From assembly GCA_000708835.1 (NCBI GenBank), contig DF237761.1:1-31205 (forward strand): a stretch of DNA of 31,205 nt. Direction: 5' to 3'. This DNA is from Klebsormidium nitens (lineage: Eukaryota; Streptophyta; Klebsormidiophyceae; Klebsormidiales; Klebsormidiaceae). A model generated the notes under the pieces. That model saw only the letters and a program-made list of their open reading frames with translations. It did not search any database and was not told where the DNA came from. The position numbers and the translations under genes are program-made. Shown in pieces: positions 20,601 to 30,116 of this stretch; the stretch's first letter is position 1; each line of letters starts with the position of its first letter.

Positions 20601-23600
20601 GCAGCTGGCTCGACACCGTCTCCTCCACCAACTGCAGGCAACGGAACGGCGGAATGAGAACGGAACCAAGGAATCAGAGGGAACAGGCAGGGAAACAGGT
20701 GGCTGAACACCGTCTCCTCCACCAACTGCGAGAACGGAACGGCGGAATGAGAACGGAACCGCGGAAGGAATACGGAACCGCGGAATCAGAGGGGAAGAAG
20801 GAAGGGGAACAGGTGGCTCGACACCGTCTCCTCCACCAACTGCGGGCAACAGAAGGGCGGAATCAAAGCGGAACAACGAACTCATAGCAGAATAGAAATC
20901 CGGATCATTGGCTCGACACCCGTCTCCTCCATCAGATACGGGCAACGGAACGGCGGAATCAGAGCGGAACGGAAGCATCTGAGGGGGATGCAGAAGAAGT
21001 ATGTCTAGCTGACAACCATCTCCCCTCCCAACAACTGCGGGCACTAAATGGCGGAATCTGTATGGCGCCCGGGAGCCGTGCCAGAAACTTCGTCTCCTCC
21101 ACACGAGGAGTAATGGACGAAACGTGGTTAACGAGTGACAAGGGTCAGTGACAAATGCTGCTGGCTGTCTTTGGACACCCGTTGTGTTTGGCAAACAACG
21201 CGCTACAAATCTGGAAAGAGGGAAAATTGCGGCGAGGACTCATAGCGATCCTCTGCAATCGCTGTGTGAAACCATGCAGAACCGCAGAAAAAGTGTCACA
21301 AAATAAGTCAAGCAACAAGACCCCGGATATTTGACACTGATTGACGAAGCAGGTCTGAAGCGCACCTTGTTTTGTGGGCTCAGTGCGAGTGCGGTCACTA
21401 GCAGAGCGTACAGCTGCTCGTTCTTCTTCGTGATCTGGTCGTACTGCGGGGACTGTGCCAGGTACGTTTGTGTCCGTGCGATGTACACCAGAACTGCGTT
21501 GAACACCTTGATGGCGTCTACGTACCTGCGGGTTAAGGGAACAAAACGGGTTTAGAATCAGAGCAAAATGAGATGGTGCAGCGTGTCTGGGGATCGAGAC
21601 GAATTTGACATATGGCCGACTACGGGGTTGTAGGGCAGCCTTTCAGAGGCGCTTCTCAAGCACGACAGGAAGCAATAAAAGGATTGCGTTTGTCATCCGC
21701 CCAATAAGTCTATCTGACAAGGCCCTGCACAACGACAAGCTTCTGAAGATTCGATTCTGATTCAAAAGACAATCCTGAGACTGCTGTCCCAGACAGTTTG
21801 TCCAACGGCCTAAACTGAGCGCAAAGCACCTCAGGAAGAAGCTGTTCCTGACGCAAACCTTTTGCCCCCCATCCTTACCTCCGAATCATCAGATAGGCGA
21901 ATCCTGCGTAGTACATCGTCGTGATATGGCACCCGCTGACTTTCGTGAACACCCCCGGCCGACTGATATCCAACGGCTCCAAAACCTTCAGCCCCCCGTG
22001 GTAATCTCCCAGTAGGATATGCACCCGAAGAAGCCCGACGATCGAGAAATAACCGAGGACTTTGAGGACGTTGCTCCCGCCCTGGTAATCATAGCCGTCA
22101 GCCGAGGTGAACGCTGCGCGAGCGGTCTCGTTGTCGAGGAGCGCGTAGATCTGGCTCTTGTCGATCAGGGCCTGGAGGTAGTTGAGAACGCCGTACACGT
22201 TCCAGACCTGGTTCAGGGGGGGTTATGTAGAATCAGCCTCGTCTGAAATTCACTACTGCGATTGAATATTTGCTCCCGTGAAACGAAGAAGCTTGGCCCT
22301 CTGCGAGAGTCTTGTGCAAGAACGCGAATGTGACAGCAAAAAAACGCCTTCTCTAGACGACCTGCCGGAAGAGGACTTCAATTTGAATGAGGAGCCCAAA
22401 CCTTTATCCACTAAGATACTCGGAAGTCTAGCCCATCGATCTGGTCACGGCTCGTCGCCGCAACTAGTGCATAAACTGCCCCTCAAGCTCGACAGGACAG
22501 GATTTTGTGACAATTCCTCCATCTTCCGACATGCAAAACTCTCAGCTTCACAACAGTCGGCTCTTGCTACCCCGCTGGCCTGTTTCCAACTTTAAAACAA
22601 CATAGGTCACAGCCAAGATCTCTCCGCCCAGTTAAAACCTCCCTCTAAGACAGAGAGAGAAGAGATGAAGAAGGTCGAAGCAGACAGCAAATCCGGATAG
22701 CCAAGGTGAAAAGAAAGCGCAGGGTTGCACAGCGAGTCGGACCTGGTCGTACTGGCGCAGCTGCTTGAGCTCCTCCTCCGAGCGCGCCTTCATCTTGGCG
22801 CGGTACTGGCAGAAGGACTGGAACTGGTAGATGAACTCATCCACCATGTCCCACAGCCACTGGTTCGGCAGCTGCATGTTCACGTTCCCGTGCAGGATGA
22901 TCTGTACAGGAAAAAGAAGCTATGATCTTCAGTATGCTGTAAATAGGCCCTTCAGGAGGGAAGAAACGACATGAATCTGTTGATGTCTGCGTGCAGAATG
23001 AGCTGCAATGAGAAGATTGTAGCACGCCTTCACACAATTGACAAAGCAACAACTGGAATAAGATGTGGGCAGCTGCATGTTCACGTTGCCGTGCAGGATG
23101 ATCTGCGGAAGACGGGGGTGCCGTAAGATGAACTCTTGCTTTTGTAAACTCACAAAGCAACCAAACAAGCCCGTGGGGCGCGTTGGCTTTCAGATCAGAT
23201 TGATGGCCCACACACGTGCTTTTTGGAAAAGCAGGAGGGGCAGACACCAAAATGGCCCCTGCTTCATACCTGCCAGAGGACAGTTTCGAACCGACTGATG
23301 ACTCTTTTCAAACAGCAAAAAAATGTTTTTATGTGAGCAGTAATGGAAACTGGGTGCGGGCTGCTTGCAGGATGATCTGTGCGTGCATTGTAGGGTCAGG
23401 TTGCCTGCTTGCTTAGGAAAGATCGTCGGAAGTGGTGGTCGATGACTCTCGGAAAAAGCATTCGAACTGGCCTCACCGGCGGCTGTCCAATATACACGGG
23501 CTGGAAAATCTCTACCCCTCACTTGTTCAATTGGACGGGGCATTAGTCCCTCAGCATGACTTGGCTGAGGCGAAACATGAATGGAGGGGGTGGTTATCAA

Positions 23601-24687
23601 GAATCCCCATCCTGCCCGTAGCCAGATGTGAAAGATACCAGACAAAGTGCTGTTAAGCGCCCTGAGTGACGCCCAATCTGTTCACTAGCTTAATAGCAAT
23701 TGCAACGTGGGGGCTGAATTGTTAGACTGTGAGGTTATGTAATCAAGGTGGTAGAGGCACAAAGGACAACTCCTTCCTGAATCTACCACCAGTGCTTAGC
23801 TTTAAGGGGTTGCCGCTGACCATCAGACATATAGGGCAGATTGCAAAGTCGCGAGATTTTAAGAGAGTTCAAAACAGTCCCACATTGACAATTGCAAAGC
23901 GACGTGTAAAAGAAACAGATACGCTTCACGAAATATCAAGGAGTGACCTGATATACTTGCAGTGTCCTAAACCTTCACACAACAGAAGAGGGGGCAACAA
24001 GCTCAGCAAGCGCCATTTCGTGATGCTGCACGACCCCATGACTTGGTTTCATACACACAGCCTCCAAGTAAGGAATTGCTGGTGATACCAGATGGTAATG
24101 GTGCGGCGCCCAAAGCAATTCCAACAATGCACTTGATGCGCACCGTTATCAGCGGCGCTTCACAGAAGAGCGGTGATTGAACGCTTCTGATAAGGCGCCA
24201 ACGAGCAGCACCAATTACTCTTTTCTGAACTGATCAGTGGCCCAGAGGAGCCAATCAAACGATTCTGAGCAGAGCGTGTCAAGAAAACCTGAGAAATGCA
24301 CTGACGGCATGAAATGTTGGCACCAACCTGGAAGAGGGTGCAGTAGTTGTCCCATGACTCCATCCTCTGCTCGAGCGTCGGCGTCAGCCTTGCAAACACG
24401 TGCCTAAAGTACAGCTCCTTGTAAAGCAGACAAAACACATGGTCGTTCTCCACAAACGGCGCAATCGCATCTACCACCGGCCAGGGCGACTGCTTGAACA
24501 TTCGCTCTGTGATCTTGTTGAAACTCCCCTCGTACATCTGATGGATCTCGTACACATTCTTCTCTCTGATGTGACGATACAGATAGATGACGAAGGACTG
24601 GACGATATCGGGGACAGCGCCATAGCTCGCCGAGGCGCCGTAGGCTGGCCCCTCGTCCTCCTCGTAGCGGCCCCGCTGATACGCCAT
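17665..24687 (-). CDS. EIF3L: Eukaryotic translation initiation factor 3 subunit L, 9 exons, 526 aa
   Basis: Subunit of the eIF3 complex that supports 43S/48S initiation on the 40S ribosome in the cytoplasm. Exons in transcription order: 24687-24328, 22901-22743, 22207-21879, 21525-21366, 20631-20452, 19865-19717, 18909-18813, 18254-18183 and 17739-17665 (TAA). Every junction is GT-AG and the phases agree. Recognisable family segments include NVYEIHQMYEGSFNKITER and LYKELYFRHVFARLTPTLEQR (exon 1), and LPNQWLWDMVDEFIYQFQSF (exon 2). Others are VLGYFSIVGLLRVHILLGDY (exon 3), ELFSFACPKFITPS (exon 5), LTYKHKTHIVDS and DLDFYIEG (exon 7), and DMIHVAETK (exon 8). Length agrees with plant eIF3L (about 520-530 aa). 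The N-terminus is short and tyrosine/acid-rich. The intron 2 donor (GTCCGA) is weak. Introns 1, 4 and 5 contain copies of the following exon's head, annotated separately. Start ATG 24687 is the first in frame and gives the expected N-terminal length. Confidence 0.95.
19412..19433 (-). repeat. Copy of an internal exon 6 fragment in eIF3L intron 6
   Basis: A 22-base string within exon 6 (19750-19771; coding for ISVAKLA) recurs identically at 19412-19433, in the same orientation, inside intron 6. Sequence on the donor side of the match is weakly similar as well, suggesting a decayed copy of the exon 6 tail. It lies 3' of the parent exon in the gene's sense, unlike the other copies. Confidence 0.7.
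20052..20396 (-). repeat. Two copies of the exon 6 head and acceptor in eIF3L intron 5
   Basis: The plus-strand segment 19840-19875 covers the start of exon 6 (first base 19865) and its acceptor. It is repeated at 20052-20087 with 32 of 36 matches, including a preserved CAG acceptor and 16 identical bases within the exon part. A more decayed copy lies at 20360-20396, with a stop codon straight after its acceptor. The intron DNA between copies is also duplicated: 19966-20052 aligns with about 20278-20360. The unit is therefore about 212 bp, and the second unit is lengthened by a GGAAGCCGTT minisatellite. Confidence 0.85.
20150..20273 (+). repeat. GGAAGCCGTT-type minisatellite in eIF3L intron 5
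   Basis: Variants of GGAAGCCGTT and GGAAGCTTTT recur about ten times in 124 bp with irregular 10-17 bp spacing. The block interrupts the second unit of the exon 6 head duplication, so it arose or expanded after that duplication. The open frame across it (repeating WK, LE) is a product of the repeat and not a gene. Confidence 0.8.
20701..21110 (-). repeat. Tandem array of the exon 5 head in eIF3L intron 4
   Basis: The plus-strand block at 20607-20635 spans the start of exon 5 (first base 20631) and its acceptor. It recurs at 20701-20729 (27 of 29 matching), 20815-20843 (29 of 29), about 20910 (degenerate) and about 21007 (more degenerate), with a last scrap near 21085-21100. Spacing is 94, 114, 95 and about 97 bp. 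Each unit also repeats the intronic segment around ACGGCGGAAT and GCGGAAC. Divergence grows with distance from the true exon. In the first copies the genuine acceptor CTGCAG has become C(T/C)CGCAG-like, so they may no longer splice. Confidence 0.9.
23068..23105 (-). repeat. Near-identical copy of the exon 2 head in eIF3L intron 1
   Basis: 38 bases spanning the exon 2 acceptor and its first 35 coding bases (22867-22904) are repeated here with 37 identities. The copy keeps an AG acceptor (CGCAG on the minus strand) and would encode the same start, IILHGNVNMQLP. After that it runs into unrelated sequence and a stop with no matching donor. It lies about 200 bp upstream of the real exon in the gene's sense. 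Flanking intron DNA (ACAAAGCAAC) is shared too, pointing to a tandem duplication. Confidence 0.9.
23366..23379 (-). repeat. Third, decayed copy of the exon 2 acceptor/head in eIF3L intron 1
   Basis: The 14-base junction string TGCAGGATGATCTG (plus strand) at 22891-22904 and 23092-23105 is present again at 23366-23379. Beyond it the resemblance fades (GCTGCT on the exon side). It is best read as the oldest of the three copies. Confidence 0.6.
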
Positions 24688-25171
24688 GCTAGCTCACGTG
24701 CTTGCTTCACCACTTCTTACCATCTAAAGCTGAAGGGTCCAGCTAACCCGGAAACTCAGCAAGACCTAGGGCCCTTCCTTCCCCTTCCTGATTCTGGCGA
24801 CTCAGACTCAGAGTCAAGACTCAAGAGCCAACGCTCTTGAAACTTGGTCTTAAAGTTTGAGCGCCCTGGCCGCCCGAGATCGGACAATGGACACATCCCT
24901 TAAAATCCCCCTTTAAAGAAATGGTTCTTGTTTGAGACCCCCCCTCTGGTTCGCGTGAGCCTTTTTGATCTATAGGCAGTCTGCTTCAAAGTTGCACGAC
25001 ATTACTTGGTTCCAGATCCATAGCCGAAATTTCGATGCACGGGGGGCAACCTTTGAATAACATTTGAGGCCGACCCGGGGCATCTCAACAAACAACACTT
25101 TGCTCACAATTCTGCTACTGCTGCCAGCTGTCTGCATTTCACCTCCTCTTTCAAAGTTGCATTGATTGGAC
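24688..25171. promoter_or_regulatory. Shared divergent promoter region of eIF3L and PGL
   Basis: The two start codons, eIF3L ATG at 24687 on minus and PGL ATG at 25172 on plus, lie head to head with 484 bp between them. This interval must hold both 5' UTRs and core promoters unless there are untranslated upstream exons. No obvious TATA box in either direction; C-rich and A/T-rich patches alternate. A bidirectional housekeeping promoter is a reasonable inference, not something the sequence proves. Confidence 0.6.
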
Positions 25172-28100
25172 ATGGAGGCAATCGCCAGGCCGCTGTCTGT
25201 CAGGACGCTCTTCAACCTCTCCTGCAAAAGCCAGCTGCAAGGAGCGCCTTACAGCAAGGTGGGCCTGTAATCTTATACTTATGTGCGGGTCTTAACTGCG
25301 TTCTCTATGTGATGACCAGCATTATTCGTGGCGATTGACTCGACTCCGCAATCTGCTCATGGTGTTGCGTTTCTCTAGTCCATATTGATCCTGGAAAGTA
25401 TCTTGCAGCATTGGGCCTTTTAAAGCTCATTGCATGAAGCAGACTTCTCTTGCAGACTTCTCTTGCAGCTTTCTAACTTTCTGGAGCTGAATTGGTTTGA
25501 CGATTTTATGTACATGTGCGAGACATGCATGTGTTTTGCTGCCAGTTGGTTGGTTCCTGGTTGTATTACAAACGTCCCACCACTTTGTTGGGTCTGACAA
25601 CGTAATCTACGTCTGCCACCCCCGCAAACGCAACTTCGTTGATTGTTCCATGTCTTGCCTACATAACAGATCCTGACACAACGCACCGTTTTGGGAAGTT
25701 TCTACTTTCGTAAGCAGCATTCATAATTGCCACCTTGTTACATTCACCAATCGCTTACCTCGCTGGCTTGACCTTTCTTCCAGACATGCTCAGCATTGAG
25801 AGGCGCCGCCACACTCCCCCTTTTTAGACCACCCCCCCCAAACCCCTTCGCCGGAAGCCTAGCCAGCAACTTTCAAACCATGGCCGAGCAGCGAAGCCGC
25901 ATCACCCTCCCGCCCTTTGCCGCGCCCCAGAAGTCGAGCGGGGCCGCCACAAAAGAGTCGGACAAGGTTCAGAACGCAGACAACGGCGCGCTCGCCTCCG
26001 GGGAGCCAAAGAAGGAGCCAGTCCCCGGAAAGGACTTCCCAGCGCACCTGTTCCCGTATCCGGAGGGGTATGCTGATGTCAGCCTGGAGCGGATTCTGAA
26101 CATGCCGCAGCTGCAGAGGGCTGTAGCGGCGTATGTGAAGGAGGCCAGTGCTGCGGCAATCAAGGAGAAGGGAGCGTTCACGGTGGTATTGTCTGGGGGC
26201 TCGTTGGTTAAGGTGAGAAGCACTTGGTTTCTAGTTGGTGGGGGGGTTGTTTGGTCATGATGCGGGCGATATGTAGCAGGAAGAGCGTTTTAAGGAGCTT
26301 CACTCGCAGCGGGCCCCCCGTTGCAGTTGGTGGGGGGGGTCGTTTGGTCATGACCTGGGAGGATATGTTGCAGGAAGAGCATTTTAAGGAGCTTCGATCG
26401 AAAGGGGACCCCCCTTGCAGATGGTGGGGGGATGGTTGGTCATGATGGGGCGATATGTAGCAGGAAGAGCATCTGAAGGAACGTCAATAGAAGGTTGGCC
26501 TCCGTGGAAGTTCAAAGTTGAGAGGCAGGCCCCCAATAGGTGCGCGGAAATGGGGCCTTTGAAATCGAACGAGCTCAAAAATCGCACTTTGCTGACCCTT
26601 GAGATGCAAGTACTTCTTCAGTACATTATGAGGCGCACTGTAAGGGGCTGTGATGAGGGAAAAGCTGCCTTTGGGCTTCTGAAGGTCACAGCTTGCTTCT
26701 TGATGGACATGCAACTTGGTCAAGCAATCAGAGATCCCCTGTGGAATTCCTGAGGCTCTTTTTATGTCTATAATCAGGTTCTCATCATGAGGGCTTGTCT
26801 TCACAAGCCAGACAATTGTTTTGTGCCCCCCTCCGTGGGCCATCCATCTCCCTCAAAAGGGCGATGGAGATTTCCCATCTGTCGAAACACCAGATTGAGT
26901 CATCAGACGGCCTCTGCCAAACTCCTAACAACGGCGACTCTCCTCGCTAGAATGCCCGACTCAGACATTGATCCTCTGGAGTTGGCACGTCACGTGCGCA
27001 CACATCGTCAACTATGTTTACACAACTTCCCATTAGCATACTGGGCCGCTGGCATTTCGAAGCAATCTACACACCTGTTTCCCTTCTGCTACCTCATGAA
27101 GATTTCGTGTCTCATGCAAGCGCCAATCTTGCAGGGCCTGTCATCACTCATTGGCATGAAGGGGATTGACTGGTCAAAGTGGCACGTGTTCTGGGCGGAT
27201 GAGCGGGTGGTCAAATTGACGGACCCAGACAGCAACTACAAGCTGGCTACGGTAAGGATACGCTGACTGTTCCTCAATGGTCCCCTTTCCTCTTGATGTA
27301 GGGATCTGGAGTCAGAACCAGGAACCTCTGCTGATTTCGAGAAGTTGACCACGGTTAGCATCTCCATCTTTGCCTTACTTTCTTCTTATTGGCCCCTGTG
27401 CCCGTGTCCCTCAAAAGAACAGGATGGCCACTTCCATCCTTTTCTAGGCAGACCTCGGCTTCCAGGTGGAGAACCCAAGCCCTCGTTGGAGTGCTTGCTT
27501 GAGTTGGTCTAAGTCGTGATCATCAAAGTGAGTCGAACAGCTTCATTTTCTCTAGATTCCGTACAGTCGTCGACATCAAAAGCCGCACTGAAATAAAAGT
27601 TGGTCATCACGCTTCAACTTGGGCTTTCCCTGTAGGACGAGTTTCTGTCAAAGGTCGACATTCCTGACAACCAGATCTACGCGTTGAACGACACCTTGGG
27701 GGCAAAGGCAGCCGCCGCAGACTACGAGAAGGTCCTCAAGTGAGCGATCACTTTTTTGTCCAGGTCGGCCAGTTGGCCTGATCATTCTGATCTGGACTCT
27801 CGAGGCCGTGTCTAACAATCTTTGATCAGTCTCAGGCCGTACTTCAAACCTTAGGCAATTCTCGACTGTGCTTCGAAAACCTCAAGTGGGCCGTGCTTCT
27901 GAGACATGAATCAGTCACGAGTCGTGCTTCAGAATCTTGGATGAATCTCTTGCCGTGGTTCAGAGATTCTGAGCGGTTCTAGCCCGTGCTTCGAAGCCTC
28001 AGGTGAGTCAGGACAGTCCTTCGAAGCTGACAAGAACGCGTGGGTTTGACTGCGAAATAGAGCATTTCCAAGGAAGACGGACGCGCCGCAAGTAGTTTGG

Positions 28101-30116
28101 TTGCACGAAGCAAGGTGGACTTTTCGGATCAATCTTTAACACCTTCACGCCTCGCATGGTCAAACTCACACGCAGCCTTCATCTTTGTAGAAACCTGCCT
28201 CGAGACGTCCTTCCCCTGAGCAAGGGCGACCAGTACCCTCGCTTTGACCTGGTAAGGTCGCCCCGAAGCCCCGTTCTCCCCATTAGCCTGCTCTTGATTT
28301 CGATGACTATCCACTCTGATTGGCCGGTTAGAGTTGATATGAGATCCTCTATGTGTTCAGAGGACGAAAAGTGAGTAGCTCAGTCAAGGCGGCGGCCTGC
28401 AACCCACTTCACCGTTAGCAAAGTCTGCTTTTAAAAAGCTTCTCCTTTTAGAGTAGGATACTAGTTTTCAGGCGAACTTGCTGCCTAAGAACTTGTCAGG
28501 TTCAAAGCCGGTCAAGACACTTCCATGAGCTGCTTCCTCAAAGGGAGGGGACTCCCAGTGGTGTCCCGCTGCAGGATATGCCGGTTTTTATGAGTCCATC
28601 TCTCTAGCACTTCGGAAGGATCTGCTTGCCTTGAAAAGGAGCCGTTCAGAGGAAAGCCTTTGATTCTGTTCCCCTTAGGAGAATTCCTCGCAGAGAAATC
28701 CCTTCCTGAGCCCCCACTTTGTGCGCAGATTCTGCTCGGCATCGGTCCGGACGGCCACATAGCGTCGCTGTTTCCAAACCATCCCCTTGTGGGAGAACGG
28801 GCGAAGTGGGTCGCACACATTACGGACTCCCCAAAGCCACCCCCCCAACGCATCACCCTCACGCTCCCCGTCATAAACTCGGCCAAACAGGTGGGTTAAG
28901 TGGCCGGGTTTCGGAAAAGGTGGCTGGTTTTTGCTGCGGTATATGGAGAGAAGTTGCTGCGGTTTGTAGCGGAGTAGCTGAGTTTGGCTGAAAGTGCATG
29001 GCGTTCGAGAATAGAAGTTTGGTTCATGAGTAAGCGGCCGCAGTCTGTGGATCGTTCTACGGCGGTGTTCATATGAATCCGGTTTGACCACTTTTATTTT
29101 TAGGGTCTTAGTCCCGTAGTTGCAAGCGCTGGCTACAATCACCAAGACTTTGCTCTTCGTGTTGGTTCATGCGTCATCCTATTCCCTGGAGCTTATCACA
29201 ACTGGCACAACGATCCCATCTGACATCGCTCATGACTCGGAACAGACGATCCAAGCTCCTTGAGAGTTTCCATCGGCTTCGACAGATGGAAGAGATGACC
29301 GTAAGCAATGCATAATAGCAAGTAAACTGCAATATCAACAATCTTGAGGGGGCCATATGTAACCCTGCAGAACTTGTAGAGTGAAGAACTGTCCTCCTTT
29401 TTGAGGTCCACTTTAAAGAAGAAACCACCCTGGCTGTGTGTCAGTTGCCATGCTTGTTGATCCTTCTTTGCTGCAACCGAGACTCGTTTCTGTTTGCTGT
29501 CTGCTCCAACAACTTCAAGGACCCAACCAACTGTCGGCCTGACAAGCTGGATAGGCATCACTTGTTTGCGTTTTGTCGATCTTCAGCATGTTGAGAGTTG
29601 CCGTCGGCCTGGAAAGGCAGAGGGCTGCGGCGGCCGTTTGCTGTATCCAACGTGGACCAGAGCGCGACCTCGTTCGAGTTCATTGAATCCTCAGCCGAGT
29701 CCTGTTGCGGCTTTCGGTCTGGCCGAAGAGGTTCCGATACCCTAACAAGCTAGCAATGCGCCCCTCACAAATTGCTCGTCCAGTCTTCTTCACGTCAGCC
29801 TTTTGTCCTCGTCCACACGGAGCAAACTTGGCGTTCGTTTACGACGACTTTGACGTTCTGTGTACGTCGTTGTGTTCACCGATATCAAGTGTCTCAAACC
29901 CCCCCTTTGCAGGTGGCATTTGTGGTCACTGGTCAAGGGAAGGCCGAGGTTTTGCAACGAATCCTAGAGGTGTCTGCACTCCCTGGGGCGCTGCCCGCGC
30001 AACTCGTGCGGCCAACCGACGGTAGTGTGACGTGGTTTGCGGACTTGGCAGCGACAGCAGAACTGAACTCCGAGGCGTGGGCGGATGCTAAGAAGTTCCC
30101 TCGGAATGCGCTATAA
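25172..30116 (+). CDS. PGL: 6-phosphogluconolactonase, probably plastid-targeted, 7 exons, 387 aa
   Basis: Hydrolyses 6-phosphoglucono-1,5-lactone to 6-phosphogluconate, step two of the oxidative pentose phosphate pathway. Exons: 25172-25258, 25784-26212, 27135-27251, 27636-27739, 28191-28251, 28729-28890 and 29913-30116 (TAA). All introns are GT-AG with agreeing phases. Family motifs: [11 protein letters not shown] (exon 2), [15 protein letters not shown] and DSNYKLA (exon 3), [17 protein letters not shown] (exon 4), [19 protein letters not shown] (exon 6, with the catalytic-region His), SDSPKPP...ITLTLPVIN (exon 6), and [10 protein letters not shown] (exon 7). Residues 1 to about 61 are rich in Ser, Arg, Ala and Pro, with one acidic residue, typical of a plastid transit peptide. 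Exon 1 is inferred from frame, splice sites and this character. A second in-frame ATG (25880, ACCATGG) could start a cytosolic form of 326 aa. The C-terminus (RNAL) lacks a peroxisomal SKL-type signal. Enzyme identity is secure; exon 1 is less so. Confidence 0.93.
25439..25470 (+). repeat. 13-bp tandem duplication with TTGCAG acceptor-like ends in PGL intron 1
   Basis: GCAGACTTCTCTT occurs twice in a row and is followed by a third GCAG. This gives two or three consecutive polypyrimidine-CAG units that look like 3' splice sites about 320 bp before the genuine acceptor (25783). It is too short to interpret further. Confidence 0.6.
26234..26500 (+). repeat. Three-unit tandem repeat, about 93 bp, in PGL intron 2
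   Basis: Units share GGTGGGGGG, TTGGTCATGA, GATATGT(A/T)GCAGGAAGAGC and AAGGAGCTTC in the same order. The landmark GGTCATGA lies at 26253, 26346 and 26438, giving periods of 93 and 92 bp. The third unit is the most diverged. Units end in CCCC(G/C)TTGCAG, a strong acceptor-like string, directly before the next G-rich start. The array begins about 20 bp after the exon 2 donor, so the first intron bases may have been part of the original unit. Confidence 0.85.
27735..28007 (+). repeat. Donor-site-like repeats in PGL intron 4
   Basis: The true exon 4 donor context CTCAAGTGAG (27735-27744) is echoed as CTCAAGTGGG (27881-27890) and CTCAGGTGAG (27998-28007). Each echo is preceded by a repeated GTGCTTCGAA element. 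Other GTGCTTC(A/G/T)-type copies lie between them (about 27893, 27924, 27986). The intron thus appears to have grown from short, diverged duplications that carry the 5' splice site. Confidence 0.6.
29196..29558 (-). CDS. Unidentified antisense ORF in PGL intron 6, 120 aa
   Basis: An ATG-initiated open frame of 120 codons runs opposite to PGL, wholly inside its 1022-bp last intron. Its codons look natural for a gene (for example AAG AAG GAT CAA CAA GCA TGG), and it encodes mixed charged and hydrophobic segments, with a hydrophobic stretch around [16 protein letters not shown] recognise no family. It could be a nested gene, a fragment of an inserted gene or transposon, or chance. No splice partners were identified. 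It is reported because the length and composition stand out from neighbouring non-coding frames. Confidence 0.25.
   Translation of the reverse strand: MPIQLVRPTVGWVLEVVGADSKQKRVSVAAKKDQQAWQLTHSQGGFFFKVDLKKEDSSSLYKFCRVTYGPLKIVDIAVYLLLCIAYGHLFHLSKPMETLKELGSSVPSHERCQMGSLCQL

Noticed and set aside
20559-21194. 211-codon minus-strand frame with repeating GGGDG motifs
   Set aside because: It is a by-product of the intron 4 tandem array and is out of frame with eIF3L; repeat spacing is not consistently a multiple of three, and the frame breaks the conserved exon 5.
26787-27134. Open frame running in frame into PGL exon 3 from intron 2
   Set aside because: No resemblance to PGL; joining exon 2 to 27135 restores the conserved order SGGSLVK to GLSSLIG with good splice signals.
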